A stretch of 64,000 bases of DNA from the NCBI RefSeq assembly GCF_032452875.1, contig NC_083876.1, positions 26,634,001-26,698,000 of the forward strand, given 5' to 3'. Source of the stretch: Bos javanicus (lineage: Eukaryota > Chordata > Mammalia > Artiodactyla > Bovidae). How positions within the stretch are numbered: position 1 is the first letter of the stretch; every line of letters begins with the position of its first letter. Below, piece after piece: positions 1 through 11,285 of this stretch. The notes beneath the pieces were generated by a model. The model was not told the DNA's origin and searched no databases. It saw only the letters and a list, made by a program, of their open reading frames with translations. The translations under genes were made by a program, and so were the position numbers.

Positions 1-59
1 GCTTCCATCTACGGGGTCGCACAGAGTTGGACACGACTGAAGTGACTTAGCAGCAGCAG
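1..59 (+). mobile_element. Bov-A2-type SINE, 3' end
   Basis: The window opens inside the last third of a Bov-A-type unit. It has the 'tatggggtcgcacagag..gacacgactgaagtgact' block seen complete at 53403-53675, and ends in the cag-repeat tail typical of this dimeric SINE. The 5' part lies outside the window. The short A-run at 126-137 is separate and not obviously part of it. Confidence 0.85.
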
Positions 60-1840
60 GAGAGGTACTACCACTTTGGGAAGATTTCAAATAGAGGCCA
101 AATGGAAATTTGAATCTGTATGATAAAAAAAAAAAATAGCACCAACCTAACCTGAGATTTTTACTTTTAAAAATTCCTTCCTAGCGTCCAAACTTTTACC
201 TTTCAAGAGGTTGTATAGCCCCAAAGAGGTCATCACAGGAAAAGATGTGGACCCTAGGAGGAGTGCTCAGAAACAAAACCATTGGAGGCACAGTTTGCCT
301 GGCACTTTCTGCTATGACAGCTCTTCTAAAAAGGCTGTCTTCTGTTCTGTTTATCTTTAGAGGGATTCAGAACAAATATCATCAGCAAACAAACATTTTT
401 AAAGGAAATCACATTGCATAATACAAAGTTGTTTTGTTTGCTTTAGATAGATATGGTAACCTGTTCCAAATTCATGAAATAGAGGGTTCCTCAAAATAAC
501 ATTCTAAGAAAGGTGATTTAGAACTGTATTTGTTCATGATTTTACATGGAAAAATTTAAGCTAAAAAAATCTTTGGGGAGATAACCTCTATGATATTCCC
601 CATAATACAATGAAATTCTGTGTATTCTTTCTTTAATTAATTTTGGCACGCTTCATTATTTTGGCAGCCAACATCAATTTTCCTCCCCTCTGACTTCTTG
701 TAGTTTGAATTATTAAGGGAAAATGTGCTTAATTACATTCAATTTAGCACTTTGTGGTACATAGTCGTCTCTAATTGTGCTCTGAATCTTGCCTTCCATC
801 AAGGTTGCATGCTCCAGAGGAAGGAAATATGTCATGTACTTTATCTCTTTTAAATTAGCTAATGCCATTTTTAAATAATACCTAGCAAACAGTAAGGACT
901 CAATAAACACTGGTTAATCATACCTCTCAAAGCTCCCTAAGTATATACTACCAAACTTCTCAGAGTCTCAGGGACTAAAATTAACAACAAGCAGTCCATA
1001 AGTTGCTTGTCAGTATTTCGAATTATTTCAAAAACATTCTCTTTTATTTTCCAAGTCATAAAACAAAGATTGAACTTCATTGTTAAAAATATTGTTACAG
1101 AGCCACACAGAGCAGGGGTTGTTATTCTCATTTGTACCGTGAAAGGGTTTCTTTATATGTCGGATTCACTCCTAAGCCCAGTGTGACAAGTTAAGAAAAA
1201 GTCCAGGTTTTGCTTATCCTCTGTTCATTCATTTGACAAATATTAATGGGTGTCTTCCCAGTACAAGACATTCTGCTAGGAGCTATTCAGGATACAATGA
1301 TGAATCAGCAGAGATCTTGCCCTCAAGTCTTATGATGCTTTGTTGTAAGGAATACTGTCAAAGCCAGGTGAAAAGGCCACTGAGACCAGAGCCCTGAAAT
1401 CTGTAACTGACAGATTTCTTACAGCATTACATGCAAATGAATAAAGTAACCAGGAGAGCAGATTTCATTTTTCAACTCAAGTAGATAAAATGCTTAGAGG
1501 AGCACCTTTGAGTTGGGGAAAGGAGTACCTAGTCATTTTCCATTTTTGTTAACATTTATTAAAAACATATTTCTTTTTCTGGTGGAGATAATGAAGAAAA
1601 ATGATCAAACATGGAGAGAGAAATCTAGTGATGATCCACTTATTTCCTATCAAAAGAGAAAGAAGGGAAAGACATAGAAGGAGAACTGAAAAGGAGGAGG
1701 AGGGACAGAGCCACTGGAAAAGAAATAATTTTAGAAAGCCTGAAAATGCTTTAATTCCACCTGAATTTATGGATAAAATGCTAAATGGTGAAGAGTTCTG
1801 ACGCTTTTTAAGATTACATATAAGCCAAGAAAAGGGCTAA
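60..1840. other. Mostly single-copy DNA with faint old-repeat traces
   Basis: No exon, splice structure or RNA gene is recognisable. The reading frames of 60-66 codons here look like chance. Two stretches recall ancient mammalian repeats. 866-918 matches the 'cctagcaaacagtaaggactcaat' type end of a reverse MIR. 1224-1345 matches the L2/MIR-type 3' tail ('acaagacattctgctagg', 'tgatgaatcagcagag', 'cttgccctcaag'). Both are very diverged and uncertain. Confidence 0.55.
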
Positions 1841-1971
1841 AATCAAATGAAGAATTAGTTGCTCAGTCACATCCAACTCTTTGCAACCCTATGGACTGTA
1901 GCCCTCCAGCCTCCTCAGTCCGTGGGATTCTCCAGGCAAGAATACTGGAGTGGGTAGCCATGCCCTGCTCC
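1841..1971 (-). mobile_element. Bov-A SINE unit, minus strand
   Basis: The reverse complement reads as the Bov-A body without the tRNA-like head. Recognisable blocks are 'gttgctcagtcacatccaac' at 1858 and 'ggcaagaatactggagtggg' at 1935. Probable TSDs are aagaaaagggctaa (1827-1840) and aaggaaagggctaa (1972-1985), one mismatch. The element is diverged, for example having lost several CpGs, so it is not a recent insertion. Confidence 0.8.
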
Positions 1972-2040
1972 AAGGAAAGGGCTAAGAAGATAGCAATTCA
2001 GGATACATGACATAATTTTAGTATTTGTATTTAATACAAA

Positions 2041-2165
2041 TCAGTGATTCTCAAAAGGTAGTGTGACTATGAATCCTGTACAAATTTGGTCAAGATTTCA
2101 GGTTCTCAGGCCTTTTCCTAGAGTTTCTGATTCAGTGGATCCGAGGTGCAGTCTGGAAATCATCT
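2041..2165 (+). repeat. MER5A-like hAT MITE relic
   Basis: The stretch starts 'cagtgattctcaaaagg', like the terminal repeat of MER5-type non-autonomous hAT-Charlie elements. It continues with 'aggttctcaggccttttcc' and 'tttctgattcagtggat', in the same order as MER5A. It is heavily diverged and the right terminal repeat is lost. The family name is from recognition only. Confidence 0.55.
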
Positions 2166-2985
2166 ACTGGTCCTCAGCTATGAGAAGGACAAGAAATACG
2201 GCTCATATCTTTGCTCTGGTCTAGCCCTCTGGTCTAGCCTGGAGAAAGCTGTCTTGATCCTCAAAGAAAACTGTGTTTTATACTCTGCTTATAGCTCAGA
2301 GCTATGACCGTGACACTGCTGTCCTCCAATGACATCAGTACCCAAATAGCTGAGACTTTTGGAGAGGAGACTAAGCCCCGGTGAAGTTAAAGTTTTGTGA
2401 CACTATCTCTGGAGACCAGCATTGCCGAGAACCATCTTGGATTGATCCTGTTGAGTATAGGTAAAGGGAAACAATTATATTCGTTTTAATGTGACTTTAA
2501 CCTAGAGTCATCATCACATATCTTGGTTTTCTCGGGATGGTCTGTATAGCCCTGTTGGCCCATTTTCTTGTCCCTTTCACTCTCAAAGTGTACTGTATGG
2601 ACAGTAAAATATATGGTCACCTTATGTAAATATAATGAACAGAAAGGAAGAGGGAACTGAAATTGTGAAGACCCAAATTTGTAGAATAACTCAGTAAGGA
2701 ATAGTAAATTTTGATGCACTTCTCTTAATCAAATATTCTATAATTTTATAGGCTTAATCATTTTGACCTGACATATAGACACAGAATTTGAGTTAAATTG
2801 AAGTAGCTTCTTAGTTTTATATACATGAGACAGTTGAAATAAGTAATTATTGATTTATTTTTCTGAATAGAATTAAATATTTTTAGCCAAAATGTATGTA
2901 ATGAAAATGGAGATGCAGAAACTTAAGGAAAATGAATATCAAAACTGAGTATCAACAGAATCATTTCAAATTACGGTAGTAATAT
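2166..2985. other. Single-copy A/T-rich DNA
   Basis: I see no repeat family, gene or RNA in this block. The 77-codon minus-strand frame at 2486-2719 has no recognisable domain and no neighbouring splice structure. Confidence 0.5.
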
Positions 2986-3150
2986 ATGTGTGTGTGTGTG
3001 TATATATATACCTATATATATATTTATATTGTGTGTATATATATTTCAGTAAGAACACCATTTTGTGTGTGTGTGTGTATATGTGTGTGTGTATGTGTGT
3101 GTATACACACACACAAAATGGTGTTCTTACTGAAATATATATACACACAC
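2986..3150. repeat. (TG)n/(TA)n microsatellite containing a perfect 43-bp inverted repeat
   Basis: TG and TA runs fill 2986-3040 and 3065-3115. Within them 3031-3073 is the exact reverse complement of 3106-3148 (43/43), separated by a 32-base TG-rich loop. The arm core is non-repetitive ('ttcagtaagaacaccatttt'), so the symmetry is not just alternating TG/CA. Short open frames here on both strands are repeat translations and not genes. Confidence 0.95.
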
Positions 3151-3324
3151 TACATTTTTTTAAAATAAAAGCACTATTTTTCTTTGAAGGCAGACATGAC
3201 ACATTACCATTCAGAATCATTTTCTGTACCTGGGAAGGGAAAATATCAGGATACATGGAATTATTAGATATTGTATATTAAAAACTACGTGGGTTTTGTG
3301 GGTTTGGGGTCATTTTCATGATAG

Positions 3325-3440
3325 TCCTTTCCTTATTCTGTAAAATGGCATCATATTTCCTAACAGGGTTGTTGTGATGATTAACTTGTAATGATGAAAT
3401 GAAGAAGGACATATCACAAATGCTTTGTAAATTCTGGTGG
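3325..3440 (-). mobile_element. MIR SINE relic, minus strand
   Basis: 'ctgtaaaatggcatcatatt', 'gggttgttgtgatgattaa' and 'acaaatgctttgtaaattc' follow the order of a reverse-oriented MIR core (…tgtaaaatgggga…gggttgttgtgaggattaa…aagcgctt…). It is strongly diverged, as expected for this mammal-wide family. Confidence 0.6.
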
Positions 3441-3567
3441 AAAGCATAAGCCTAAATAATCTTCATGTTCTTCTTGTCCATAGTTCAGTGTTTTTGTCAC
3501 TAGACGAGACCCTTTAATGAAGTATGTCAGTAGTTGAAGATTCTTTTCACGTGTACTGATTTCATTT

Positions 3568-3945
3568 TATTTTTAAACTTTTTATTTTATGTTGAAGTAC
3601 AGGTGATTCACAATGTTGGGTCAGTTTCAGGTGTACAGCAAAGCGATTCAGTTAACACATATACATGAAAGTGTTAGTCGCTTAGCTGTGTCTGACTCTT
3701 TGCGACTCCGTGAAGAGTAGCCACCAGACTCCTCTGTCCATGGGATTCTCCAGGCAAGAATACTGGAATAGGTAGCCATTCCTTTCTGGACCCAGGGGAT
3801 CTTCCCAACCTAGGTCTTTTGTATTGCAGGCAGATTCTTTACCGTCTAAGCCATCAGGGAAGCACATACATATAGCATGTATCTGTTCTTTTTCAAATTC
3901 TTTTCCCATTTAGATTGTTACGTAATACTGAGCACAGTGTACTGA
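3568..3945 (-). mobile_element. L1 3'-UTR fragment split by a SINE
   Basis: The reverse-oriented L1 3'-UTR signature 'cagtttcaggtgtacagcaa' with 'gcgattcagtta' lies left of a SINE (3667-3862). The continuation ('ctgttctttttcaaattctt', 'gttacgtaatactgagc') lies to its right. The same sequence occurs in order at 45440-45560 in another L1, which supports the split. The L1 is truncated after about 180 bp of its own sequence. Confidence 0.8.
3667..3862 (-). mobile_element. Bov-tA SINE, minus strand
   Basis: This is a complete tRNA-headed unit in reverse. The 3' end is at left ('gtgttagtcgcttag'), then the Bov-A body ('ggcaagaatactggaatagg'), then the tRNA-like head ending 'gccatcagggaag'. It sits inside an L1 3'-UTR and is therefore younger than that L1 fragment. 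Substitutions at several CpGs suggest moderate age. Confidence 0.9.
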
Positions 3946-4783
3946 TTATGGATCAAATATCATTAGCAGTAAACACATATGACATGATGAGGACAGTGCA
4001 GAGTTAGAGGGGATTCAAGGGCGTGGTTTCATGGAGATTGTAGATAATGAAAATTCTGCCTACTCAGAATGTGGTTGATTCAGGAAATAAGAATTTGGAA
4101 CATTTTTATTCTCAGATACTTATATTAGAAAAAGAAATGTATATCAAGAATGCCTGAGTTTAATTCTGAATAAGATAAATTTTCTCACTATCATAGTTTC
4201 TGGCCCTTTCCTTAGATTTTTCTTTTCTTTCTTCTTCCCATAATCTTGTCTTCCTTTTTCTTTTTCTTCTGCAGAGCATTTTATGCCTTTATTTCAATTC
4301 TGAAAGTTTTTCTAAAAGTGACTTATAATGTACTACCTAAAAGGTTATTTCTAAGAGAACCCTGGTAGTAGCTGTTAGTCATCATTTATACCTATTACAA
4401 ATAGAAAATTACATCAGTAAACCAGAATAAAAAGATGGTAAATATAAAATACAAACATAATTTCTATGTGAAGATATCTTTAAGACTATTAAACCTTCAC
4501 CCTATTTTCTCAAATGCAGTTAATATGAAACAAGTACAAATATAACCTCAGTTTTAAAATGGCAAACACCTGGGAGCCACATAAAACCTTAGAGCCATGG
4601 TGCTCCTTTCATTCAGTTATTCATTCATCTGTCTAATGTACATTCAGATTTACTGAGTCCTAGTCATGTGCTTAGGGCAAAGGTAGAGGACCCCAAATGG
4701 CAGCCCATGGGCCAATTTAGCCTCCAGATGATTTCTGTGATACCTACACAACGGCCCTAATACCTAAAAATTGGGAGATTCAT
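3946..4783. other. Single-copy DNA with weak old-repeat traces
   Basis: No gene is visible. 4606-4680 ('tcattcatctgtctaatg', 'tgtgcttagggc') weakly recalls an L2/MIR tail. 4690-4720 ('ggcagcccatgggccaattt') recalls the 'ggcccgcgggccaaat' end of a hAT-type MITE. Both are too diverged to call. Confidence 0.4.
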
Positions 4784-4998
4784 CAGTCAGTCAGTTCAGT
4801 TGCTCAGTCGTGTCTGACTCTTTGCGACCCCATGCACTGCAGCACGCCAGGCCTCACTGTCCATCACCAACTCCTGGAGTTTACTCAAACTCATGTCCAT
4901 TGAGTCAGTGATGCCATCCAACCATCTCATCCTCTGTCATCCCCTTCTTCTCTTGCCTTCAGTCTTTCCCAGCATCAGGGTCTTTTACAATGAGTCCT
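4784..4998 (-). mobile_element. BovB LINE 3' end (5'-truncated), minus strand
   Basis: The block starts with a short cagt-type tail repeat, then 'gctcagtcgtgtctgactct', 'catcaccaactcctggagtt' and 'atgccatccaaccatctcat'. This is the order seen in reverse BovB ends at 9332, 43234 and 47917. Only about 215 bp of the 3' end is present, a normal 5'-truncated retroposition product. Confidence 0.92.
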
Positions 4999-6010
4999 AT
5001 CAATATCCAAATGCACAGCTTTTATTTATTTATTTTTTTTAAATTGGATGGAATTACAGCACTGGTTCTAAACTCCTACTTGGTAATACATGGCTGAACC
5101 TGAGTTGCTGCTGTCTCCATCGGTTGGGTCCTCCAGTTTGCTGGGTAGCCCACAAGTCCTCATTATCTTACTGTCAATGACACCGCCTTTTCACTCAGTT
5201 GTTCTACAAGCCTGAACCATGTCAATTCTACAATGTAAGCACCACAGGAATTCCTTCATTTTCTCTACCTCCACTATGATTATGTACAGCCTAGATATCC
5301 TCAGTGGCCTTCCAAAGGGTACCTCTGCTTTCTGTCTTTCCTTGCTACCCGCATTTCCTAATCAAATAGCTATTGTTCAGATATACTGCACTTCCTGCAA
5401 TACAGATCTGACCATGTCACAATAGCTTCTGCTTCCTGAGGTGAGCCTTCCATTTACTTCTGCAAAACTCATGGTTGGCAGTTCTGAACTGTATAACTAT
5501 GGAAAAAAAGCTGGAAATGTGGCATTTCTAAGAGTATTAAGATAAAAACATTTGTCTCAGATAGGCAAGCTGATTAATTTGAAACAGGGGCTTATTTGCT
5601 AATCCAGCACTTCAGAATCCTGTAAGAACTAGGCAGGGTAGTTGTCAATGGACACAGGCATCAGAGCTTGAGTTCAAAAGATCAAAATCAATAGCATTAG
5701 AGAGCATTCTTTCCAAAGTATGGTAATGGTATAACTCCCTTTGGCTTTAATGGAAGTCATGAAGCTAACATGCCATGTAACCTTTTTAAAATGGAAGGAT
5801 TAGCATTCAACTGGAGCTGCCACACGCAGTGTCTATTGACAGAGCGTTATGCACAGAGCTTGAATTGATCAGAGGGACTTAAATTTCTTTTCTTTCCTCT
5901 TTTGTAAACTGAGTACCATATTATTCTCCCTACCTATCTGATAATGATTTCGACTTTCAAAATGGAACTCCATGGGGACTCAAAAAATACCATCTGTGGC
6001 AGGAGGTTAC
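4999..6010. other. Single-copy DNA; possible L2 relic near 5340-5430
   Basis: No gene or RNA is recognised. 'atacagatctgaccatgtca' at 5400 resembles the 3' region of L2 LINEs and the surrounding 100 bp may be L2-derived. The 68-codon frame at 5219-5425 has no domain. Confidence 0.35.
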
Positions 6011-6213
6011 AGCTTCCCTGGTGACTCAGATGGTAAAAGACCTGCCTGCAATGCAGGAGACCCAGGTTCGATCCCTGGGTTGGGAAGATCCCCTGGAGAA
6101 GGAAATACAGCCTGCTCCAGTATTCTTGCCTGGAAAATCCCATGGACAGAGGAGCCTGGCAGGCTGCATTGGGTCGCAAAGAATTGGACACAACTGAGCA
6201 GCTAACATATTCA
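6011..6213 (+). mobile_element. Bov-tA SINE with intact pol III boxes
   Basis: The tRNA-derived head starts 'gcttccctggtgactcagat' and carries an A-box-like 'tgactcagatgg' (6022-6033). A good B box 'ggttcgatccc' lies at 6065-6075. The Bov-A body follows ('attcttgcctggaaaatccc') and the element ends 'gagcagctaac' with an attc-repeat tail. Such heads are promoter relics of tRNA-like genes and not functional tRNA genes. Confidence 0.93.
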
Positions 6214-6416
6214 TTCATTCTTGATTTATATATCTATAGTAATACCATTTTGGAGATTTTATTTATATCACATTTCATCTGATGGTTGTTCTTCTTCTTC
6301 ACTGATTCATTCAAGAAAAATATAGAGAAGGCTTATGAAGTGCAGGGCACTGTTATTTATTAACAAAAATATTTCTAGTAAAAACTGAGAGAGTATCTCT
6401 TACACTTCTACCCATG

Positions 6417-6688
6417 CTGCTGCTACTAAGTCACTTCAGTCATGTCCGACTCTGTGTGACCCCATAGATGGCAGCCCACCAGGCTCCTCCATCGCTGGGA
6501 TTCTCCAGGCAAGAACACTGGAGTGGGCTGCCATTTCCTTCTCCAATGCATGAAAGTGAAAAGTCAAAGTGAAGTCGCTCAGTCGTGTCTGACTCTTTGT
6601 GACCCCATGAACTGCAGCCTACCAGGCTCCTCCATCCATGGGATTTTCCAGGCAAGAGTACTGGAGTGGGTTGCCATTGCCTTCTCCT
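6417..6688 (-). mobile_element. Bov-A2 dimeric SINE with perfect TSD
   Basis: Two Bov-A monomers in reverse are joined by the 'ccaatgcatgaaagtgaaaa' linker, with a tgc-repeat tail at left. It is flanked by perfect 12-bp TSDs, cttctacccatg at 6405-6416 and 6689-6700. The intact TSD and high similarity to the copies at 21689 and 24094 indicate a relatively recent insertion. Confidence 0.95.
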
Positions 6689-6700
6689 CTTCTACCCATG

Positions 6701-8666
6701 AAGATGTTTGTTTTGCAGGAACATGTCACTGAACTATTATCTACAAAGAGGTTACATGGATTTTTTTTTCTTAGACATATTAAAATAAGAGGAGTTAAAA
6801 TATTCTGGATTGTAAAAATTCAAATATCAAATATATGCTAGGAAAATTTAATCCTTTGAATTCTGCTTGCTGCTACCCATGGAATAAATGATATCAAAGT
6901 AAATTATCTTGTTTTAAAGAACTGAACACAAACTGAGAAAATGAAAACAATGTAAACTTGGATTCTTGAAAATATTTTTAGTGCAGTTCTGGGGCAGCTC
7001 GCTGTCCTATAGAATGTTATATTAATATAAGGTAAATCATGATTCAAAAATAAATTTCCTTTGTAAAAATAAAATTCAGGTTCAATAAAGACTGCTTTTA
7101 TATCATAAGACTGTAAAAATATGCCATTTGTTTAGATGCTTTTATGGGTTGCCTTGAAAAATAATTGTTTCCAATTGAAAAAAACTACGTCCATGGATGG
7201 CATTTAGAACTTAGCTGTATGCTAACCTCTGACTGTTCACTAACATTGGGGTGTCCACAAGCAGTTGCTTATTCCATCCTCCTATAAACCACACCAATTA
7301 CTGCAGTGATAGTGTAGTCACATCACAGCTGCTCGGTGTGCTGAAGTGAATATTAACACTGTCTTTTACTCACTGTAACATGGCGCTCACTCAAACAGTG
7401 TCTCAGTCCTTCTGCTTTCACATATATTCCCCAAGATAATGAAAGCCATTTGGGAGCTCTGGAGACCTTAACCAGCATAGATTTGAGAAGCCACGCTGCC
7501 AGATCCCGTAACAGCCTATTTGATGCTCTGCTCCACTTTGATTTAAACAGGGCCTCTGACACAAAACAGAGCATGCCTCATATATTCCAGAGCCTTGTGT
7601 TCTATTTCATCATACCCTACGGATGCCACTCATCATCACCCTTGGTCATGCAGAGCTGAAAGAACAGGAGAGGTGGATGGGCTCTGCTATTCACAGCTGG
7701 GCTCCATTTTGACTGCAAAAGAAGGTTACTAGATGCATTGTGGACTATTTCTTGGCCATTTAATCATATTCAAAGAAGAGCAAAGAGCAGCTTTTATAAA
7801 AATGACATTTCAACTACTCTGCCTTTTCTTATTTTTAGCCCTAACCCAAGAAATATCACCATCCCAAGGCATGTATTAATTCAAGAAGTGATAGAGCACT
7901 GACAGTTACATGGATCATAATGAAACCAAAGAAGTGTTATGCTCTTGATTCCTTATGAGGAAGAAGATACTTATATTAAACATTCAAGTTTTTAGGAAGA
8001 TATAACTGATAAACATAGAGCCATTACAACTGGCAAGATTCACAACACGGTTTTCCTAGAAATGTAATGATTAAAATGGTTCCAACTTTAGTTTCCCAGA
8101 AGTACTTTTTAGGGAGGAAGTCACTCTATCTAGGTAATTTTTCATAAAATGAACTTACACTGTGAATTTTCTCAGGACATGTTAGACAGCTTCAAAGTTA
8201 GATGTTTTAGGAAGGGAAAACTAATGACTGTTTGACAGGTTTAAAAAGTCGTACTTGACAGCATGGTTATAGCTGTTTGATAGTAAGACTGAGACGGTCT
8301 GCTTTATCGAATGTCAGGCAGCAGAGCTGAAAGATCAGCCAAATAACTTCTTTAAAACCAGCAATTTGTCATTTAAAAGCATGAGAGTAGTTTTAATCAA
8401 ATAATGGTTCTTAATATGCCTTGTATCTCTAAAATGTTATGATTTTATGAGTTCAAACCATTTGTTCAGGATTAGAGGAAACCAGAATTTCACTTCTGTT
8501 ATGTCCCTCTGATTTGGAAGTCTGGATAACAAAAGTCCCTTAGAACTCTGGGTGTCCCTTTGAGGTGGAGAATTGAATAATCTTACAACTTCCTTTTCAA
8601 GTGTTAACTCATTGACAACAAGCATTAATGCCTGGTATTCCCAGTGCGTTTCTACCATAACACAGG

Positions 8667-8668
<2 letters not shown>
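6701..8668. other. About 2 kb of repeat-free single-copy DNA
   Basis: No interspersed repeat, gene or RNA is recognised in nearly 2 kb, unusual for this window. Overlapping opposite frames at 7353-7574 and 7450-7659 have no domain or convincing splice context. The middle (7250-7860) has higher complexity and GC than its surroundings and would be the first place to look for conserved non-coding sequence. Confidence 0.45.

Positions 8669-8697
<29 letters not shown>
8669..8697. repeat. (AT)n microsatellite
   Basis: An uninterrupted AT dinucleotide run of about 14 units. Likely length-variable between individuals. Confidence 0.95.
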
Positions 8698-8700
<3 letters not shown>

Positions 8701-8844
8701 TATTTTTCCTGTATAGGCTATCAAAAGGTATCTAATTTCCTAACTCAAATTATCATTCATTCTGCTGTGCATGATAATAGTAGAGTTGCCCAATACAACT
8801 GGGTGCTCATTTAAATTTGAATTTCAGATAAAACATAAATAGTA

Positions 8845-8913
8845 TTGGGTTGGCCAAAAAGTTTGCTTGGGTTTTTCATGCCAAAACCCTAATGAACTTT
8901 TTGGCCAATCCAA
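8845..8913. mobile_element. Mariner-type MITE forming a miRNA-like hairpin
   Basis: This is a 69-bp element with terminal inverted repeats, 'ttgggttggccaaaaagttt' at left and the complement of 'ttggattggccaaaaagttc' at right. It is bounded by the TA dinucleotides at 8843-8844 and 8914-8915 expected of mariner insertion. The two halves pair along almost their whole length around a short central loop, like the human MADE1 element. The arm sequences resemble what I remember of the ruminant miR-2284 and miR-2285 families. Expression or processing at this locus cannot be seen from sequence. Confidence 0.85.
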
Positions 8914-9331
8914 TATTTTAAGGTAAGTATGTTCTAATTATTGCACAGATACTTTAACATCTTGGTCTGACTAAATAGGTTTTCAGTCATTCTTATCCAT
9001 TAAAAGAACTTTAATTCTGAAGACAAAGTGTGTTCACTTTTAAACTTCTGGAATTGGGACGGTGTGATGGATAATTTTATGTGTCAACTTAACTGGGCCA
9101 CAGGGTGTCCCGATATTTTATTAGACATTATTTCTGGGTGTGTCTGTGAGAGTAATATTGGATGAGATTAGCATTTGAGACACTAGACTGGGTAAGCAGG
9201 TTGCCCTCCTCAATGGGGATAGGTTTCATTCAACCTGTGGAGGGCCTGAATAGAATCAAAAACCCAGTGTGGGAAACTTTGCTCTCTCTGAACTGTCTTC
9301 AAAATGGTCATTGGTCTACACCTGCCTTTGG

Positions 9332-10217
9332 TGGTGGTGGTGGTGGTGGTTCAGTCGCCCAGTCATGTCCGACTCTTTGCAACGCCATGGACTGCAGCAC
9401 ACCAGGCCTCTCTGTCCCTCACCATTTCCCAGAGTTTGCCCAAGTTCACATTCATTGCATCGGTGATGCCATCCAGCCATCTCATCCTCTGACGCCCTCT
9501 TCTCCTTCCCGCCATCTTTCCCAGCATCAGGGACTTTTCCAGTAAGTCATCTGTGCACATCAGATGACGAAAATACTGGAGCTTGAGCATCAGTCCTTCC
9601 AGTAAATACTCAGGGTTGATCTCCTTTACGATTGGTTGGATGTCCTTGCTTTTAGGAGTCCTCCAGAACCACGGTTTGAAGGCATCAATTCTTTGGCTTT
9701 CTGCCTTATTGATGGTCCAGCTCTCACAACTGTACGTGCCCACTGGGAAACCATAGCCTCGACTATACAGACCTCTGTCGGCAGAGTAATGTCTCTGCTT
9801 CTCAACACACAGTCTACGTTTGTCATGGCTTTCCTGCCAAGAAACCACCTCTTCTGACTTCATGGCGGCAGTCACCATCCACAGTGATTTTGGAACCCAA
9901 GAAGAGGAAATCTGTCATTGCTTCCAACTTTTCCCCTTCTATTTGCCATGCAGTAATGGGGCCAGATGCCATGATCCAGTTTTTTTTAATGTTTAGTCTT
10001 AAGCCAACTCTTTTACTTTCCTCCTTCACCCTCATCAAGAGGCTCTTTAGTTCCTCTTTGCTTTCTGCCATTTAGAGTGGTATCATCCCCATAGCTGAGG
10101 CTGTTGATGTTTCTCCTGCTTATCTTGATTCTGGCTTGTAACGCATCCAGCCCGGCATTTCTCATGACGTGCTCAGTGTATATAGGTTAAACAAATGGGG
10201 TGACAGCAGACAGCTGT
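9332..10217 (-). mobile_element. BovB LINE, 5'-truncated, with GGT tail
   Basis: The 3' end is at left with a (ggt)n tail, followed by the reverse BovB 3' region and the C-terminal half of its ORF, ending near 'gggtgacagcagacagct'. TSDs are cctgcctttgg (9321-9331) and cctgcttttgg (10218-10228), one mismatch. The insertion interrupts the ancient repeat described for 9067-20905. Confidence 0.93.
9363..10071 (-). pseudogene. BovB reverse transcriptase C-terminal remnant
   Basis: On the minus strand two overlapping frames (10071-9823 and 9878-9363, up to 171 codons) encode the region downstream of the RT catalytic centre. Signatures are 'CESWTINKAESQRIDAF', 'LEGLMLKLQYF' and 'GRQRMRWLDGITDAM'. 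The frame changes between the two, so the gene is broken by at least one frameshift. The RT palm lies upstream of the truncation and is absent except for 'MAESKEELKSLLM' just after the YADD region. It is dead and part of the BovB at 9332-10217. Confidence 0.85.
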
Positions 10218-11285
10218 CCTGCTTTTGGACTGGGACTCAAATAGAAACTTTTATATCACTGGCTGTCCTGCTTTTCAGGATTTTAATATTTTTTATTGAC
10301 GTATAGTTGCTTTACAGTGTTGTGTTAACCTCTTCTGTATAGCAGAGTGACTCAGTTATACATATACACGTACATTCTTTTAAAATATTTTTTCCATTAC
10401 AGTTGATCATAAAATATTGGGTATAGTTCCCTGTGCTATACAGTAGGACCTTGTTGCTTATAGATTCTATATATAACAGTTTGCATCTGCAGAGGCCAAA
10501 CTCCCACTGCATCCTCCTGCCACCCCCTCCTCCTCGGCAGCCCCCAGTCTGTTCTCTCCATCTGTTAGTCTGTTTCTGTTTCATAAGAGTTCAGTCGTGT
10601 CATATTTTAGATTCCACAGATGTGATATCATAGGGTACTTCTTTCTTTTTCTGTCTTCAGTTAGTATGATAATCTCTAGTTCCATTCATATTGCTGCCAG
10701 TGTCATGATTCCTTTACTTATGGCTGACTAGTATTCAATTGTATGTGTACCACATCTTCATTCTCCATTCCTTTGTTGATGGACATTTGTTGTTATTCGG
10801 TCACTAAGTCATGTCCTACTCTTTGCGACCCCATGAACTGCAGCACGCCAGGCTCCTCTGTCCTTCACTACATCCCTGAGTTCAAACTCGTGTCCATTGA
10901 GTCGGTGATGTCATCCAGCCATTTTATCCTCTGTTACCTCCTTCTCCTCCTGCCCTCAATCTTCCCCAGCATCAGGGTCTTTTCCAGTGAGCTGGCTGCT
11001 CACATCAGGTGGCCAAAATATTGGAGCTTCAGCTTCCGGCGTCAGTCCTTCCAATGAATACTCAGAGTTGATTTCCCTTAGGATTGATTGGTTTGATCTC
11101 CTTCCTGTCCAGTGGCCTCTCAAGAGTCTTCTCTAGGCCACCTTTCAAAAGCATCACTATTTTGGCAATTGGCCTTCTTTATGGCCCAACTCTCCCATCC
11201 ATACATGACTACTAGAAGAGCCATAGCTTTGACCTATATGGACCGTGTAGGCAAAGTGATGTCTCTGCTTTTTAATACACTGTCT

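Noticed and set aside
2966..3281. Overlapping frames of 60-97 codons on both strands
   Set aside because: They are translations of TG/TA/CA repeats and of the inverted repeat; no protein-coding signature.
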